DNA of 56,958 nucleotides from Polyangium sp. 15x6 (GTDB lineage Bacteria; Myxococcota_A; Polyangia; Polyangiales; Polyangiaceae), in assembly GCF_029960785.1 (NCBI RefSeq), contig NZ_JASBQE010000077.1:1-56958 (forward strand), given 5' to 3'. The notes under the pieces were generated by a model, which did not search any database, was not told the DNA's origin, and worked only from the letters and a program-made list of their open reading frames with translations. Numbering within the stretch: the stretch's first letter is position 1; every line of letters starts with the position of its first letter. The translations under genes and the position numbers were made by a program. This document shows, in pieces, positions 25,556 to 35,003 of the stretch.

Positions 25556-28500
25556 GGCTCGACCTCCCGGGCCTCACCCTTCGAGATGGCGAACGCCCGC
25601 ACCGGCTTGCCGCCGCGCGCGAAGCGGATCGTTTGCTTCACGATGGTCTCGCCGTCCTCCCCCTCGTCGAACACGATCGTCAGGATCGCCTCCGCGCCGA
25701 GGCGCGCGGCATGCTCCACGTCCTCGCCTTCGAGCCGCACCTCCACGCGTGCGTCGGGGCGCATCGGCAGGAGCGCCTGCGCGATGCCCAGCGTTACGTC
25801 GCCCTCGGGCGCAGGCATCTGCGTGCCGAGCCCGTTCGTCCAGAGCGACGGATGGAACTCGGGGTGCGACCACGTCAGCGACACGCGCGCCCCGCGCGGC
25901 GCCTTGCCGGCCGCGCGCTCGGTCGAGATCACCCGCAGGAGCCGCGCGCGCAGCGTCTGCTCCTCGTCCTTCTTGCCGTTCTTCTGCGCGAGGAGCCGGC
26001 CCCACGCGAGGTACGTCGCGGCGAACGCGCGCGCTGTCACGGCCGGGCTTTGCTCCGCGTCGGGCGCGCCCGCCGCGCCGCCCTTCTCGGTCCACTTGAT
26101 CGCCTCTTCGAGCTTGCCCATGCCCTCGGCGGCCGCCGCGAGCAGCAGCGAGACGCTCGTGTCGTCGGGCGCGAGCCGCGCCAGCGTCTCGTACTGCCGC
26201 GCCGCGTCCGCGTACCAACCGTGGGCCCTCAAAAGATCGCCGAGCCTGCGCCGCGCGACCGGATCGTCGGGGGCAAACTCCACGATCTCGCCGAACGACC
26301 TTCGCGCCTCGGCCTCGTACGCGGCCTTCTTGCCCGCGTCGGCCTCCTTCGCCGCGAGGCGCAAGTACAGCTCGCCGACCGCGGTCCGCACCCGCGCGTC
26401 CGCGTCGGGCCTCGACCTCAGCGTCCGGCCGAGCTCACGCGCCCCCGCGTCGTCCGACGCGTCCTCCAGCATGTCGAGCAGCCGCAGCGCGAGCGCGAAA
26501 TCGTCCGGCCACTGGGCTACGAGCTCCCGCAGCTTCTTCACCCGCTCGTCGGGCGACTTCGTGTCCTTGATGAGCTTCTCGAGCAGGCCCGGATCCATCG
26601 TCTTCAGGCCGAGCGCCGCGTGCAGCTCGCGCATCTCCTGCGCGGTGCGCACACGCGCGAGGATCCCGCGGTAGAGCGCGTCGGCCACGCCGAGATCCGT
26701 GAACATCACGCGCCAGAGCGTCACCTTCGCGGCGATCGACGGCATCGCGTCGAGCATGAGCGACACGAGCTTCGACCTCTCGCGCCACGTCGGCGCTTCG
26801 CACGCGGAGAGCGCGGCGCGGTAGACCGAACGCACGCCCTGCGCGTTGCCCGCGACGCGCCCGAACCGCTCGCGCCAGAGGCCCACGCGCTCCTCGAACG
26901 GCACGAGCGCGGCGCCGCTGCACGGCGATGCCTGATGCGGCACGTCGCCCACGTGCACCACGATCGTCGTGCCCGACGATCCGCCACGAACTTGCTTCGC
27001 TTTTTCTGCCGACTCGTTCTTCTGGGTCTTCTCCAGGACCGGCCGGCTCTCGTCGGCCTTGGGGATGTCCTCGCCTGCGAACGGCTTGCCACTCTGGTCC
27101 CCGCCTGCCAGCGGATCCCCCGGCGCGTTCGACGACTTCGCGACTGTGGTCGGTCGAGGCGGTGACGCCGCCGGCGCGGCGGTCGCCGCGGCGCTCGGCA
27201 TCGCGATGGGTGCCTCCGTGATCCTCGGCGGCGCGCTCTTGTGAGCGCCGCTGAGCCGCCCGTTCCCCGAGCCGAACCCTTGCCCCGTGCCCGTGCCCGC
27301 GCCGTGCCCGATTGTCCCGATGGAACCGAGCCCGATGCCTTCGCCTCGTCCGCCCCCGCCTTCAGCAAGGCCCGAGAGCCCGAGGCCGCCCGCGCCGACC
27401 GCGTCGCCGATCGCGCCGCCCCACTGGTAGCCGTTCGCGGCGATGCCATCACTCCCGAGCGAATCGTCGCGGCCCCACGGCGCCGTGGGCGCGTTCGGAT
27501 CGCCGCCCGCGCCCGTGTTGAGCATGCCGATCATCCCGAACTCGGCCGCGTCGCGCAGCGCGGCTTGCCGCGCGATGTGCGGATCGGCGTTGTCCGCGGG
27601 CCCTTGCACGCCGTAGCGGTTGCCCGTCGAGCGCGAGACCGGGTTCCCCATGGAGCCCTCTTCGCCCTTCGCGCGCGTGCCCGTGCCGCCTTCCTTGTTG
27701 TCGCCATTCGGCGCGGCGGCGACCTCCACGGCCGCGACTGCGTTTTCCTCTTCTTCTTCGTCGTCGACGTCCGCCTTGATGATCGGCGTCCACATCATCC
27801 GGCGCTTCGTCTCCACGAGGCTCCGCGCCATGCCCTTCTTGCGCTCGAGCTCGGCGCGCTCCTCCGGCGTCATCTCGTTCTTCGTCGGCACGTAGAGCGA
27901 CGTGACCGGCGTGATGATCGCGTGTCGCGATCCGAGATCGACCATCGCCGCGCGCCCCGTCGCCTCGGCCATCATCTGCAGCAGGCGCCCTTCCGCCCAG
28001 CGACGCCGCAGATCCCCTTCGTCCTCGATCCGCGACACCTGAAGGTTCGTCCGGACCGTACCCGCGGGCCCCGTCAGCGCCACCGACGTCGGGAGCCCCG
28101 CCGAAGTCACGCGGCCGATCACCGCGATGCTCTCGTCCGCCACGAGCGCGCCAAGATCACGCGGGAAAATCCGCTCCACCGTCGGCCCGAGATCCACCTG
28201 CGCGCCGAGCCAAACCGGCCGCTCGGCATGCTCGAGCAGTCGAAGCGCCACGCGCGCCGCGGCGTTCGCGTCGGCCACGCGCTCGGCGAAGCCGCCACGC
28301 GCGAGACCTTCGAGCAGCGCCATGTCCGCCTCGTCGCCCACGCCCACGCCGAACATCCGCACCGGCCGCGGCAGCTTCGCCATCCGATCGCGCAGCTCCT
28401 GCAGCCGCAGCTCGCCGACCGTGGGCGCGCCGTCGCCGACGTACACCACCGCGCCGCGCCGCGAAGGATCCAGCAGCGCCGCGGCTTGGCTCAACATCGC

Positions 28501-30204
28501 CCCGAGATCCGTCGCGCCGCCTCGCTCGATCCGCGACATCCGCGCGAGCACCTCGCGCCGCCCCGCCTCGTCGATCGGCGCGAGCCCGTCCTTGCCCGGC
28601 ACGACCGGCACGAGCGACGTGTCCCCGCCGAACACGCCCACCCGATCGTCCTTGCCGAGGTGCGCGAGCAACGCCGCCGTCGTCGCCCGCGCGATCGCGA
28701 GCGATGGCGCGTCCGTCGCGGCCGACGTGTCGATCACGATCGCCAGATCGAGCCCGCCCTTCGCGATCGGGACGTCGGCGGATCGCACCGGCACGATGAC
28801 GTAGTCGGCTTCCGTCTTCGCGCGTTGCATCGCGTCCGCGCGCTCCGAAGGCGGCACCGTCTCGGGATCCATCGTGTGCGGCGCCGTGTAGCCGCGCGGC
28901 GCGACGAGACCGTCGTCGAAGAGCTCGATCGCGAGATCGGCCCTCGGCACGAAGTCCTGCGCGCGCACCCTGATCGTCCCGCCCTCGCGCACGCCGCTCA
29001 TGCCCGTGCGCACCTCGCGCGCGCCGGCCCGCGCGAGATCGATCGTCGCCGTCAGCTCCTCGATGTGCGGCAAGGACCCCTCGGCCCCCTCGGCGGCCAT
29101 CGGATACACGTAGAGCCGTCGCTCGCCGCGCGCGCCCGTGCGCCCGAGCCACTCGGCATACCGCACCACGACGCGCCGCGATTGTCCGGGCAAAATCGGG
29201 TAGAGCCGCGCCTTGTACACGCCCGGCGCCTCCCACTCGAGCAGCGCCGGATCCTCCTTGCTGCCCTCGTAGACGTTCGCCTGGTACTGCGCCGCGGCGG
29301 CCTGCTTCTCCTTGACGTACCCCCAGAACACCACGCCGTCGCGATCCACGCCGAACTTGTGCAGCGTCGCGCCCGCGGGCGTGCGGAAGCGATACACGCC
29401 CTCGACCGTCGCCGAGCTCGGGTTGAAGAAGAGCTCGTCGACCTCGGTGATCGCGAAGTCGTCCTGGATCGACACGCGCACGTCGAGCCTTTGAATCGCG
29501 AGCGGGAAGCGCGGCGCGCCTTGCTCGCCGGGGCGACGCGCGCCCACCGTGCCCACGCCGTACGGCGAAGGTTCGGCGGAGCGATCCGTCGTCGCGAGGC
29601 CGCCCGTCCAGTCCTCCCACGTCAAGACCGGCGACGTCTTCGCCGTGGGCTCGCCCTTGTGCGGCTCGAGCGTGAGCCGCTCGCCGGCCGTCGCGCGCGC
29701 CGAGCCGTCCGTGCGCACCTCGCCCGCGAGCACGTACACGTCCGACGCGCCGTCCTTCTGGGCCACGTCGATGCTCGCGCGCACGTGCGCGAGGTGCAGC
29801 GGGCCGGTCGGCGTCTCGAGCTCGGTCGTGATCGACGCGGGCGTGTCCACGAAGACGCGCCCGTACTTGATGTCGATCACGTCGGCGTGGAGGACGAGCT
29901 CCGCGGGCCCGCGAACGAGCAGCATCGCGCCGCCGTCTCGCCGGAGCCACGCGAGCCCGTTTGGCTGCACCCGCACCACCTCTCCGTCCACGAGCCGTTC
30001 TCGTGGATACGGTGGGCGTTCCGGCTCACCGGGCGGCGCGACGACCACGTCGCGCCGGACCGTCCGGAGCTCGGCCCAAGTCTGGGATCGTGGCAGGAGC
30101 GGGCGCTCCGGTTCACGACACGCGGTGAGCAGCCCCGGACAAACCAGGGCGAGGAACGCCAGCACCACGAGGGCGAGGCGCGGACGAGCGCGGTTCGAGG
30201 ACAT
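25552..30204 (-). CDS. FecR-VIT-vWA-TPR lipoprotein, paralogue of the downstream gene
   Basis: 1,550 residues; start ATG 30204 with GGAGG 9 nt upstream. Lipobox LLTAC (Cys29). A FecR-like segment (about 70-190: NGLAWLRRDGGAMLLVRGP), a VIT domain (about 235-370) and a vWA domain (about 484-640) follow. The MIDAS start is DTSAA (Asp492, Ser494, Ala496), so the second Ser of DxSxS is Ala, while the later Thr (GGATD) and Asp (VGDGAP) are kept; metal binding may be weakened. A Gly-rich stretch near 905-975 (GSIGTIGHGAGTGTGQGFG) is a signature also seen in AgmX/PglI-type proteins. TPR helices fill the last third. Overlaps the next gene by GTGA, so both should be made as a pair. Confidence 0.85.
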   Translation of the reverse strand: MSSNRARPRLALVVLAFLALVCPGLLTACREPERPLLPRSQTWAELRTVRRDVVVAPPGEPERPPYPRERLVDGEVVRVQPNGLAWLRRDGGAMLLVRGPAELVLHADVIDIKYGRVFVDTPASITTELETPTGPLHLAHVRASIDVAQKDGASDVYVLAGEVRTDGSARATAGERLTLEPHKGEPTAKTSPVLTWEDWTGGLATTDRSAEPSPYGVGTVGARRPGEQGAPRFPLAIQRLDVRVSIQDDFAITEVDELFFNPSSATVEGVYRFRTPAGATLHKFGVDRDGVVFWGYVKEKQAAAAQYQANVYEGSKEDPALLEWEAPGVYKARLYPILPGQSRRVVVRYAEWLGRTGARGERRLYVYPMAAEGAEGSLPHIEELTATIDLARAGAREVRTGMSGVREGGTIRVRAQDFVPRADLAIELFDDGLVAPRGYTAPHTMDPETVPPSERADAMQRAKTEADYVIVPVRSADVPIAKGGLDLAIVIDTSAATDAPSLAIARATTAALLAHLGKDDRVGVFGGDTSLVPVVPGKDGLAPIDEAGRREVLARMSRIERGGATDLGAMLSQAAALLDPSRRGAVVYVGDGAPTVGELRLQELRDRMAKLPRPVRMFGVGVGDEADMALLEGLARGGFAERVADANAAARVALRLLEHAERPVWLGAQVDLGPTVERIFPRDLGALVADESIAVIGRVTSAGLPTSVALTGPAGTVRTNLQVSRIEDEGDLRRRWAEGRLLQMMAEATGRAAMVDLGSRHAIITPVTSLYVPTKNEMTPEERAELERKKGMARSLVETKRRMMWTPIIKADVDDEEEEENAVAAVEVAAAPNGDNKEGGTGTRAKGEEGSMGNPVSRSTGNRYGVQGPADNADPHIARQAALRDAAEFGMIGMLNTGAGGDPNAPTAPWGRDDSLGSDGIAANGYQWGGAIGDAVGAGGLGLSGLAEGGGGRGEGIGLGSIGTIGHGAGTGTGQGFGSGNGRLSGAHKSAPPRITEAPIAMPSAAATAAPAASPPRPTTVAKSSNAPGDPLAGGDQSGKPFAGEDIPKADESRPVLEKTQKNESAEKAKQVRGGSSGTTIVVHVGDVPHQASPCSGAALVPFEERVGLWRERFGRVAGNAQGVRSVYRAALSACEAPTWRERSKLVSLMLDAMPSIAAKVTLWRVMFTDLGVADALYRGILARVRTAQEMRELHAALGLKTMDPGLLEKLIKDTKSPDERVKKLRELVAQWPDDFALALRLLDMLEDASDDAGARELGRTLRSRPDADARVRTAVGELYLRLAAKEADAGKKAAYEAEARRSFGEIVEFAPDDPVARRRLGDLLRAHGWYADAARQYETLARLAPDDTSVSLLLAAAAEGMGKLEEAIKWTEKGGAAGAPDAEQSPAVTARAFAATYLAWGRLLAQKNGKKDEEQTLRARLLRVISTERAAGKAPRGARVSLTWSHPEFHPSLWTNGLGTQMPAPEGDVTLGIAQALLPMRPDARVEVRLEGEDVEHAARLGAEAILTIVFDEGEDGETIVKQTIRFARGGKPVRAFAISKGEAREVEP

Positions 30205-30360
30205 CCTGGGGTGCCTCCACATCGAAGGAATGCGGAGACACAGGCGCGCCCCCGATCCTGTCGAGAAGACTCTACCAGGACACCCGACCCGGGATTTGGT
30301 TCCTTTTGGATGAAGGGATGATCCAGCCGAGATCGGCGGGGGGTGTGGGGGGCAGAGGAA

Positions 30361-30415
30361 GGACTGCAACGCAGTCCGACCGGAGCCCCCCACGGTGGAT
30401 CACGGCGGGGGGGCT
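30361..30415 (-). terminator. Two hairpins at the 3' end of the OmpA gene
   Basis: On minus, the first hairpin has 8-bp arms AGCCCCCC/GGGGGGCT (30384-30391 and 30408-30415) and includes the last Pro codons and stop of the OmpA gene. The second has 7-bp arms GGACTGC/GCAGTCC (30361-30367 and 30371-30377) with a 3-nt loop. No T-run. In style it recalls the A and D hairpins of the four-hairpin family but B and C are absent. Confidence 0.45.
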
Positions 30416-32385
30416 GCCTGGGCCTTCTTCGCCGACTTCAGGATGTTGAACTCGACGCGGCGGTTCTTCTGGCGACCCGCGGACTGCTTGTTGTCGGCGA
30501 TCGGCTTATCCGGCCCGTAGCCCTTCGCCTGGATCCGCGTCTTGTCGATGCCCTTGTCGATCAGGTACTTGACCACGGCCTCCGCGCGCTTCTGCGACAG
30601 CGCCCGGTTCTCCTCGGTCTTGCCCACGTTGTCCGTGTGGCCTGCGACCTCCACGAGGAAGATCTCCTTGTGGATGTCGAGCACGCTCGCGACCGCGTTG
30701 AGCACGGCGAAGCTCGTCGCGCCCTGGATCTTGTCGCTGTTCGTCGCGAACTCGACGCGCTGGAGGATCTTGATGTCGTCCTCCGTGATCGTGACGAGCG
30801 ACGGGCCCTTGTCCGGGCAACCGTCGAGGTCCTCGAAGCCGTTCAGGTTCTCGGGCTGCTTCGGGCACTTGTCCTTGTCGTCCGGGATGCCGTCCTTGTC
30901 CGAGTCCGGCGACTCGTCGGGGCAGCCGTCCTCGTCCTTGAAGCCGTTGTAGACCTCGGGCGTGTCGATGCACTCGTCGAGGTCGTCGTTGATCTTGTCA
31001 CCGTCGTTGTCCGGATCCGGGCAGCCGTCGGTGTCGGCGAAGCCGTCCGTGTCCTCCGGCTGATCCGGGCAGCCGTCGGCCTTGTCGGCGACGCCGTCCT
31101 GATCCTTGTCCGGGCAGCCGTAGAACTCCTTCACGCGCATCTTGCCGAAGTCGTCGGGGCACTTGTCGTCCGCGTCCCCGATGCCGTCCTTGTCGCGATC
31201 CGGCAGCTCGTCGGGGCAGCCGTCGTCGTCCTGCAGGCCGTTGATCGTCTCCGGCTTGAGCGGGCACTTGTCCTTGACGTCGGGCACCTTGTCCTGGTCG
31301 TTGTCGTCTTCCAGGCAGCCGTCGTCGTCCTCGAAGCCGTCGATGTCCTCGGCGATCGAGGGACACTTGTCGTCCTTGTCGTTGATGCCGTCCTTGTCCT
31401 CGTCGCCGACCTCGGCGACGAACGCCACGCCGCCGAGCGCGCGGAAGAGCGGCACGCCCACGCCTTGCAGCACGCCGCCGCCGCCGCCGAGCGTGAAGGC
31501 GAGCGGGACGCTGAGGGGCGTGATCTGGATGGCGCCGTCGACCTCGAGCGAGTTCGTCCCGTTCTGCGAGCTGAACTTCGTGCCGCCGAAGCCCTCGGCG
31601 AACACGCGGACCGTCGGGCTCACGCGGTAGCCGAGCGCGGCGCCGTAGCGGAACTCGAAGGGACCGACCGTCGTCGAGCCGAGGCGCGCCTCGGGGCGAT
31701 AGACGCCGCGCAGGTTCAGGCCGAACGAGAGCGCGCCGAACGAGCCGTCGAAGATCAGCCGGCCACCACCGGTGATCGGCGTGCTGTTGCCGATGTACTT
31801 GTCCTTCGCCGTGATCGTCCCGAGCGGCGCCGACACGTCCACGGCGCCGCCGAGCACCACGGCGCTCGTCTTCGGATCGCCGAAGAAACGGAACTTGCCT
31901 TCGAGCGTCGCGTCACCCACGCCGAACGCTTTGAGGCCGTTCGGATCGGGCCCGCCCGTGTCGAGGTTGATGCCCGAGCCGCTCACGTACATCACGGGCA
32001 GGCGCAGGCCGATCTGCACGACCGGCACCGGCGTCAGCGACGCGAGCACGTCGGCGGTGAACATGTCGCTGATGACGGCGACGTCCTGCGTCGCGGCGTT
32101 CGGCGCGCTGCAGTCGGTTTCCGCCCTACAGCTCTTCACGACGAACGGCTTGTTCGCGTAGTTCACCATCAGGCCCGCGGTGAAGCCCATCGCGGCGTCC
32201 ATGCGAGCCCCCGCGACCGTGAGGTAGTTCTTCGACCCCGGCACGGGTTCGAACCGCTGGACGGAGAACTCTCCCTCCTTCGCGCCGCTCGCGGCGCTCT
32301 CCTGGGACAGCGCAGCGGTCGGGACCAGCGAGACGGAGAGAAGTCCCAGAAGAGTCAGCAGCCTTGGCGATAGTCGCGTTCTCAT
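30400..32385 (-). CDS. OmpA-family outer-membrane protein with TSP type-3 repeats
   Basis: 661 residues from ATG 32385, with AAGAGGG upstream. Signal peptide (RLLTLLGLLSVSLVPTAALSQ), then about 290 residues of alternating strands likely forming a transmembrane barrel. Residues about 325-529 hold calcium-binding thrombospondin type-3 repeats (DKDGINDKDDKCP, DGFEDDDGC). The C-terminus (about 530-650) is an OmpA peptidoglycan-binding domain, with VEVAGHTDNVG, ALSQKRAEAV and GRQKNRRVEFNI. It ends in a Pro-rich tail. Such proteins link the outer membrane to the cell wall. Divergent from the large outer-membrane protein at 32841. Confidence 0.92.
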   Translation of the reverse strand: MRTRLSPRLLTLLGLLSVSLVPTAALSQESAASGAKEGEFSVQRFEPVPGSKNYLTVAGARMDAAMGFTAGLMVNYANKPFVVKSCRAETDCSAPNAATQDVAVISDMFTADVLASLTPVPVVQIGLRLPVMYVSGSGINLDTGGPDPNGLKAFGVGDATLEGKFRFFGDPKTSAVVLGGAVDVSAPLGTITAKDKYIGNSTPITGGGRLIFDGSFGALSFGLNLRGVYRPEARLGSTTVGPFEFRYGAALGYRVSPTVRVFAEGFGGTKFSSQNGTNSLEVDGAIQITPLSVPLAFTLGGGGGVLQGVGVPLFRALGGVAFVAEVGDEDKDGINDKDDKCPSIAEDIDGFEDDDGCLEDDNDQDKVPDVKDKCPLKPETINGLQDDDGCPDELPDRDKDGIGDADDKCPDDFGKMRVKEFYGCPDKDQDGVADKADGCPDQPEDTDGFADTDGCPDPDNDGDKINDDLDECIDTPEVYNGFKDEDGCPDESPDSDKDGIPDDKDKCPKQPENLNGFEDLDGCPDKGPSLVTITEDDIKILQRVEFATNSDKIQGATSFAVLNAVASVLDIHKEIFLVEVAGHTDNVGKTEENRALSQKRAEAVVKYLIDKGIDKTRIQAKGYGPDKPIADNKQSAGRQKNRRVEFNILKSAKKAQAAPPP

Positions 32386-32840
32386 CAACCCTCTTGGCGC
32401 GGACGGCAAACCGGCACGTTGGGAACGGCGGTACACGAGAATTGCAGGAATAGAAGACCGTCCCGAGCGCCGCAACGGGGATCCTGGATTCGGGTGAAAT
32501 TTCGGGCCGTTCTGGCCGTACTGGACGCGATTCGCCGGCTTTCTGACGCCCGGGCGGCGGTTCCGGCGCCACGGAGCACGTTCGCGGCGGGGCCGTCCGC
32601 GACCCGAGGGGCCGGGCCGGGTTTTCCCCGAGGGACCTCGGAACCTGTCCCTTGGCCACGCGGCCAACATCGATCCACGTTGACCACACCCGCTCGGCGT
32701 GAGACATCGCCCCTGCCCGAGCGCCCGGACGAGCCGTGCGCGGGCACGGCGAGACGAACCTCGTTACGACACCCAAAGCGCGCGGCACGCGGATTCCAAG
32801 GCGGGGCCCCGTCCGGCGCGACACACGCAGCAAACGCGCC
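32386..32840. other. 455-bp divergent intergenic region
   Basis: Separates two outer-membrane protein genes. The only element I can support is the candidate promoter for the OmpA gene at 32447-32475. A possible -35 TTGACC for the rightward gene lies near 32680 but has no good -10. Open frames on both strands here do not look coding. Confidence 0.4.
32447..32475 (-). promoter_or_regulatory. Candidate promoter of the OmpA gene
   Basis: On minus, TTGCGG (32475-32470) and TATTCC (32452-32447) are separated by 17 nt, about 60 nt before the start codon. The -35 is identical to the one proposed at 2037. Confidence 0.4.
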
Positions 32841-34973
32841 ATGCGAATTTCGTCGCGGTACCTAGGCTCCTCGTACGGATCGGGAACGAGAACGGCAGCA
32901 TCCCTCGCTGCGCTCGCCTTCGGCCTCACGGCGGCAGGATCCGCCCTCGCCCAGCCCGCGGCGCCGCCTCCGCCAAAGCCCGCAGAAACCGCGCCCGCGC
33001 CCGCGTCCGCGCCTGCAGACGAGCCGCTCGTGCCCCCGAACGGCACGGGCGCAGCCACGCCGACGCAAGCCACGCCGGAAGCCGCGTCGCAGACCGCCAC
33101 CCCGCCTGCGCCGAAGCCTGCCGCGCCCGTCGCCGCCACGCCGGATCCGGATCGCGACGCGCGCGCGCTCACGCGCCAGGGCGCCGATCGTCCTCCGCCC
33201 ACGGGCGACGTCGGCGTGCGCCCGAGCGACGTCTTCGCCGAGGACTGGTGGTCGCAGGCGCGACCGAGCCTGGAGATTCACGGCCTCTTCCGCGTGCGCG
33301 CCGAGCTCTTTCATCACTTCTCGCTCGGCCGTCGGGAGCTGCCCGATCGCGCGCTCTGGCCGCAGCCGCCCGACAACGCGTACTACCCCACGTCGGGCGC
33401 GATCCAGACCGTCACGCTCTGCGGCGACGTTCCCACGGCGACCACGGCTTGCGAGAACAACACGCAGGCCGGCGCGAACATGCGCTTCCGCCTCACGCCG
33501 GAGCTGCACATCAGCGACAACCTCCGGGTCCTCTCGCAGATCGACATCCTCGACAACTTCGTCCTCGGCTCCACGCCCGAGGGCTACTGGAACACGCCCG
33601 CGGATGCCGGCGGCTACAGGGTCGGCACGCGCGGCGGCTACGCGCCGCTCGGCGCGCTCGCGACCACCTCGTGGGCGCCCGTCGCGGGACAAACCAGCAC
33701 CGTCGACAGCATCATCGTCAAGCGCGCCTGGGGCGAGTACGTCACGCCCGTCGGCCTCCTCCGCTTCGGCCGCATGCCGAACCAGTGGGGCCTCGGCATC
33801 CTCAACAACGAGGGCAACGGCTACGACTCGGACTACCAGAGCACGGTCGACCGGATCATGTTCGTGACCGGCATCAAGAAGTACGACCTCTACTTCGCCG
33901 GCGCGTGGGACTTCATCAGCGAGGGGCCGACGAGCGCGGCGCTCCGCGAGCAGCAGGGCCAGCCCTACGATCTCGGCCAGCTCGACGACGTGAGCCAGTA
34001 CGTGTTCATGGCCGCGCGCAAACGTGATCCCGAGCTCGCGCGGCTCGACCTCGCCAAGGGGCTGCCCGTCATCAACGGCGGCATCTACTTCGCGTACCGC
34101 AACCAGGTCCTCGCGAACGACACCACCGACGCCCAGACGAGCGCCACGTTCGGCCAGTCGGCGAGCGACATCCGCACCGGCTACGCCCGCCGCGGCGCGC
34201 AGTTCTTCACGCCCGACCTCTGGTTCCAGTTCCTCTACAAGAAGTTCCGCTTCGAGGCCGAGGCCTCGATGACCTACGGCACCATCGACAACCTCCAGAC
34301 CGCGGGCGGCACCACCGTCGAGCGCAACCCGCTCGACGCCGAGGACACGGGCTGGACCGTGCGGAGCTTCATCGTCGCGGCGCAGAGCGAGTTCCGCGCG
34401 CTCGACGACAAACTCCGCCTCGACCTCGGCTTCGGCTGGGCCTCGGGGGATCCCGACGTCGAGGGCCTCGCGCCGCCTCGCGGCGGCGTCGAGCGGCAGC
34501 TCACGGCCGATCGGACGTTCTCGACGGGCCGGTTCCACCCGGACTACCGCGTCGACCTCATCCTCTGGCGCAACATCATGAGCCGCGTGCAGGGCGCGTA
34601 TTACCTCCGCCCGTCCGTGCAGTACGACTTCGCGCGCGACCCGAACGGACAGCGCCTCGGCGGCAGCGCGGCGCTCATCTGGAGCCGCGCGAGCGAGTTC
34701 ATTCAGACGCCGGGCAACAAGCGCGACCTCGGCGTCGAGCTCGATTTCTCGCTGTATTTCCAGGCGAAGGACGGCACGCTGAACGACAAGCCCGATCAGA
34801 TGGGCGGCTTCTACACCATGCTCCAGTACGGCGTGCTCTTCCCGCTCGGCGGCTTCGACTATCTGCCCGGCGAGATCGGCCGCTACGAGAGCGCTCCGGA
34901 GAACCGCAGCGCGCCGACGCTCGAAACGGAGACGGCGCAGACGCTCCGCTGGTACCTCGGGATCATGTTCTGA
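32841..34973 (+). CDS. Predicted outer-membrane protein (TIGR04551-like)
   Basis: 710 residues from ATG 32841. Signal peptide (SLAALAFGLTAAGSALAQP), then a Pro/Ala-rich periplasmic stretch of about 75 residues. The rest is rich in Tyr, Trp and alternating strands (LEIHGLFRVRAELFHHFS, VDSIIVKRAWGEYVTPVGLL, KFRFEAEASMTYG) and ends in an aromatic strand closing with Phe (LRWYLGIMF), which is the usual outer-membrane barrel end. It resembles a myxobacterial family I know as TIGR04551, recalled rather than searched. Function unknown; a porin-like or adhesin role is possible. It ends 30 nt before alaS. Confidence 0.75.
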   Translation: MRISSRYLGSSYGSGTRTAASLAALAFGLTAAGSALAQPAAPPPPKPAETAPAPASAPADEPLVPPNGTGAATPTQATPEAASQTATPPAPKPAAPVAATPDPDRDARALTRQGADRPPPTGDVGVRPSDVFAEDWWSQARPSLEIHGLFRVRAELFHHFSLGRRELPDRALWPQPPDNAYYPTSGAIQTVTLCGDVPTATTACENNTQAGANMRFRLTPELHISDNLRVLSQIDILDNFVLGSTPEGYWNTPADAGGYRVGTRGGYAPLGALATTSWAPVAGQTSTVDSIIVKRAWGEYVTPVGLLRFGRMPNQWGLGILNNEGNGYDSDYQSTVDRIMFVTGIKKYDLYFAGAWDFISEGPTSAALREQQGQPYDLGQLDDVSQYVFMAARKRDPELARLDLAKGLPVINGGIYFAYRNQVLANDTTDAQTSATFGQSASDIRTGYARRGAQFFTPDLWFQFLYKKFRFEAEASMTYGTIDNLQTAGGTTVERNPLDAEDTGWTVRSFIVAAQSEFRALDDKLRLDLGFGWASGDPDVEGLAPPRGGVERQLTADRTFSTGRFHPDYRVDLILWRNIMSRVQGAYYLRPSVQYDFARDPNGQRLGGSAALIWSRASEFIQTPGNKRDLGVELDFSLYFQAKDGTLNDKPDQMGGFYTMLQYGVLFPLGGFDYLPGEIGRYESAPENRSAPTLETETAQTLRWYLGIMF

Positions 34974-35003
34974 GGCCCGAAACATGGTAGATGGGCGGGC
35001 GCC

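Noticed and set aside
27241-30321. Very long plus-strand open frames opposite the VIT/vWA genes (also 21503-24466)
   Set aside because: Translations are Arg/Ala/His-rich without domains; they arise from high GC opposite real genes that have clear domains.
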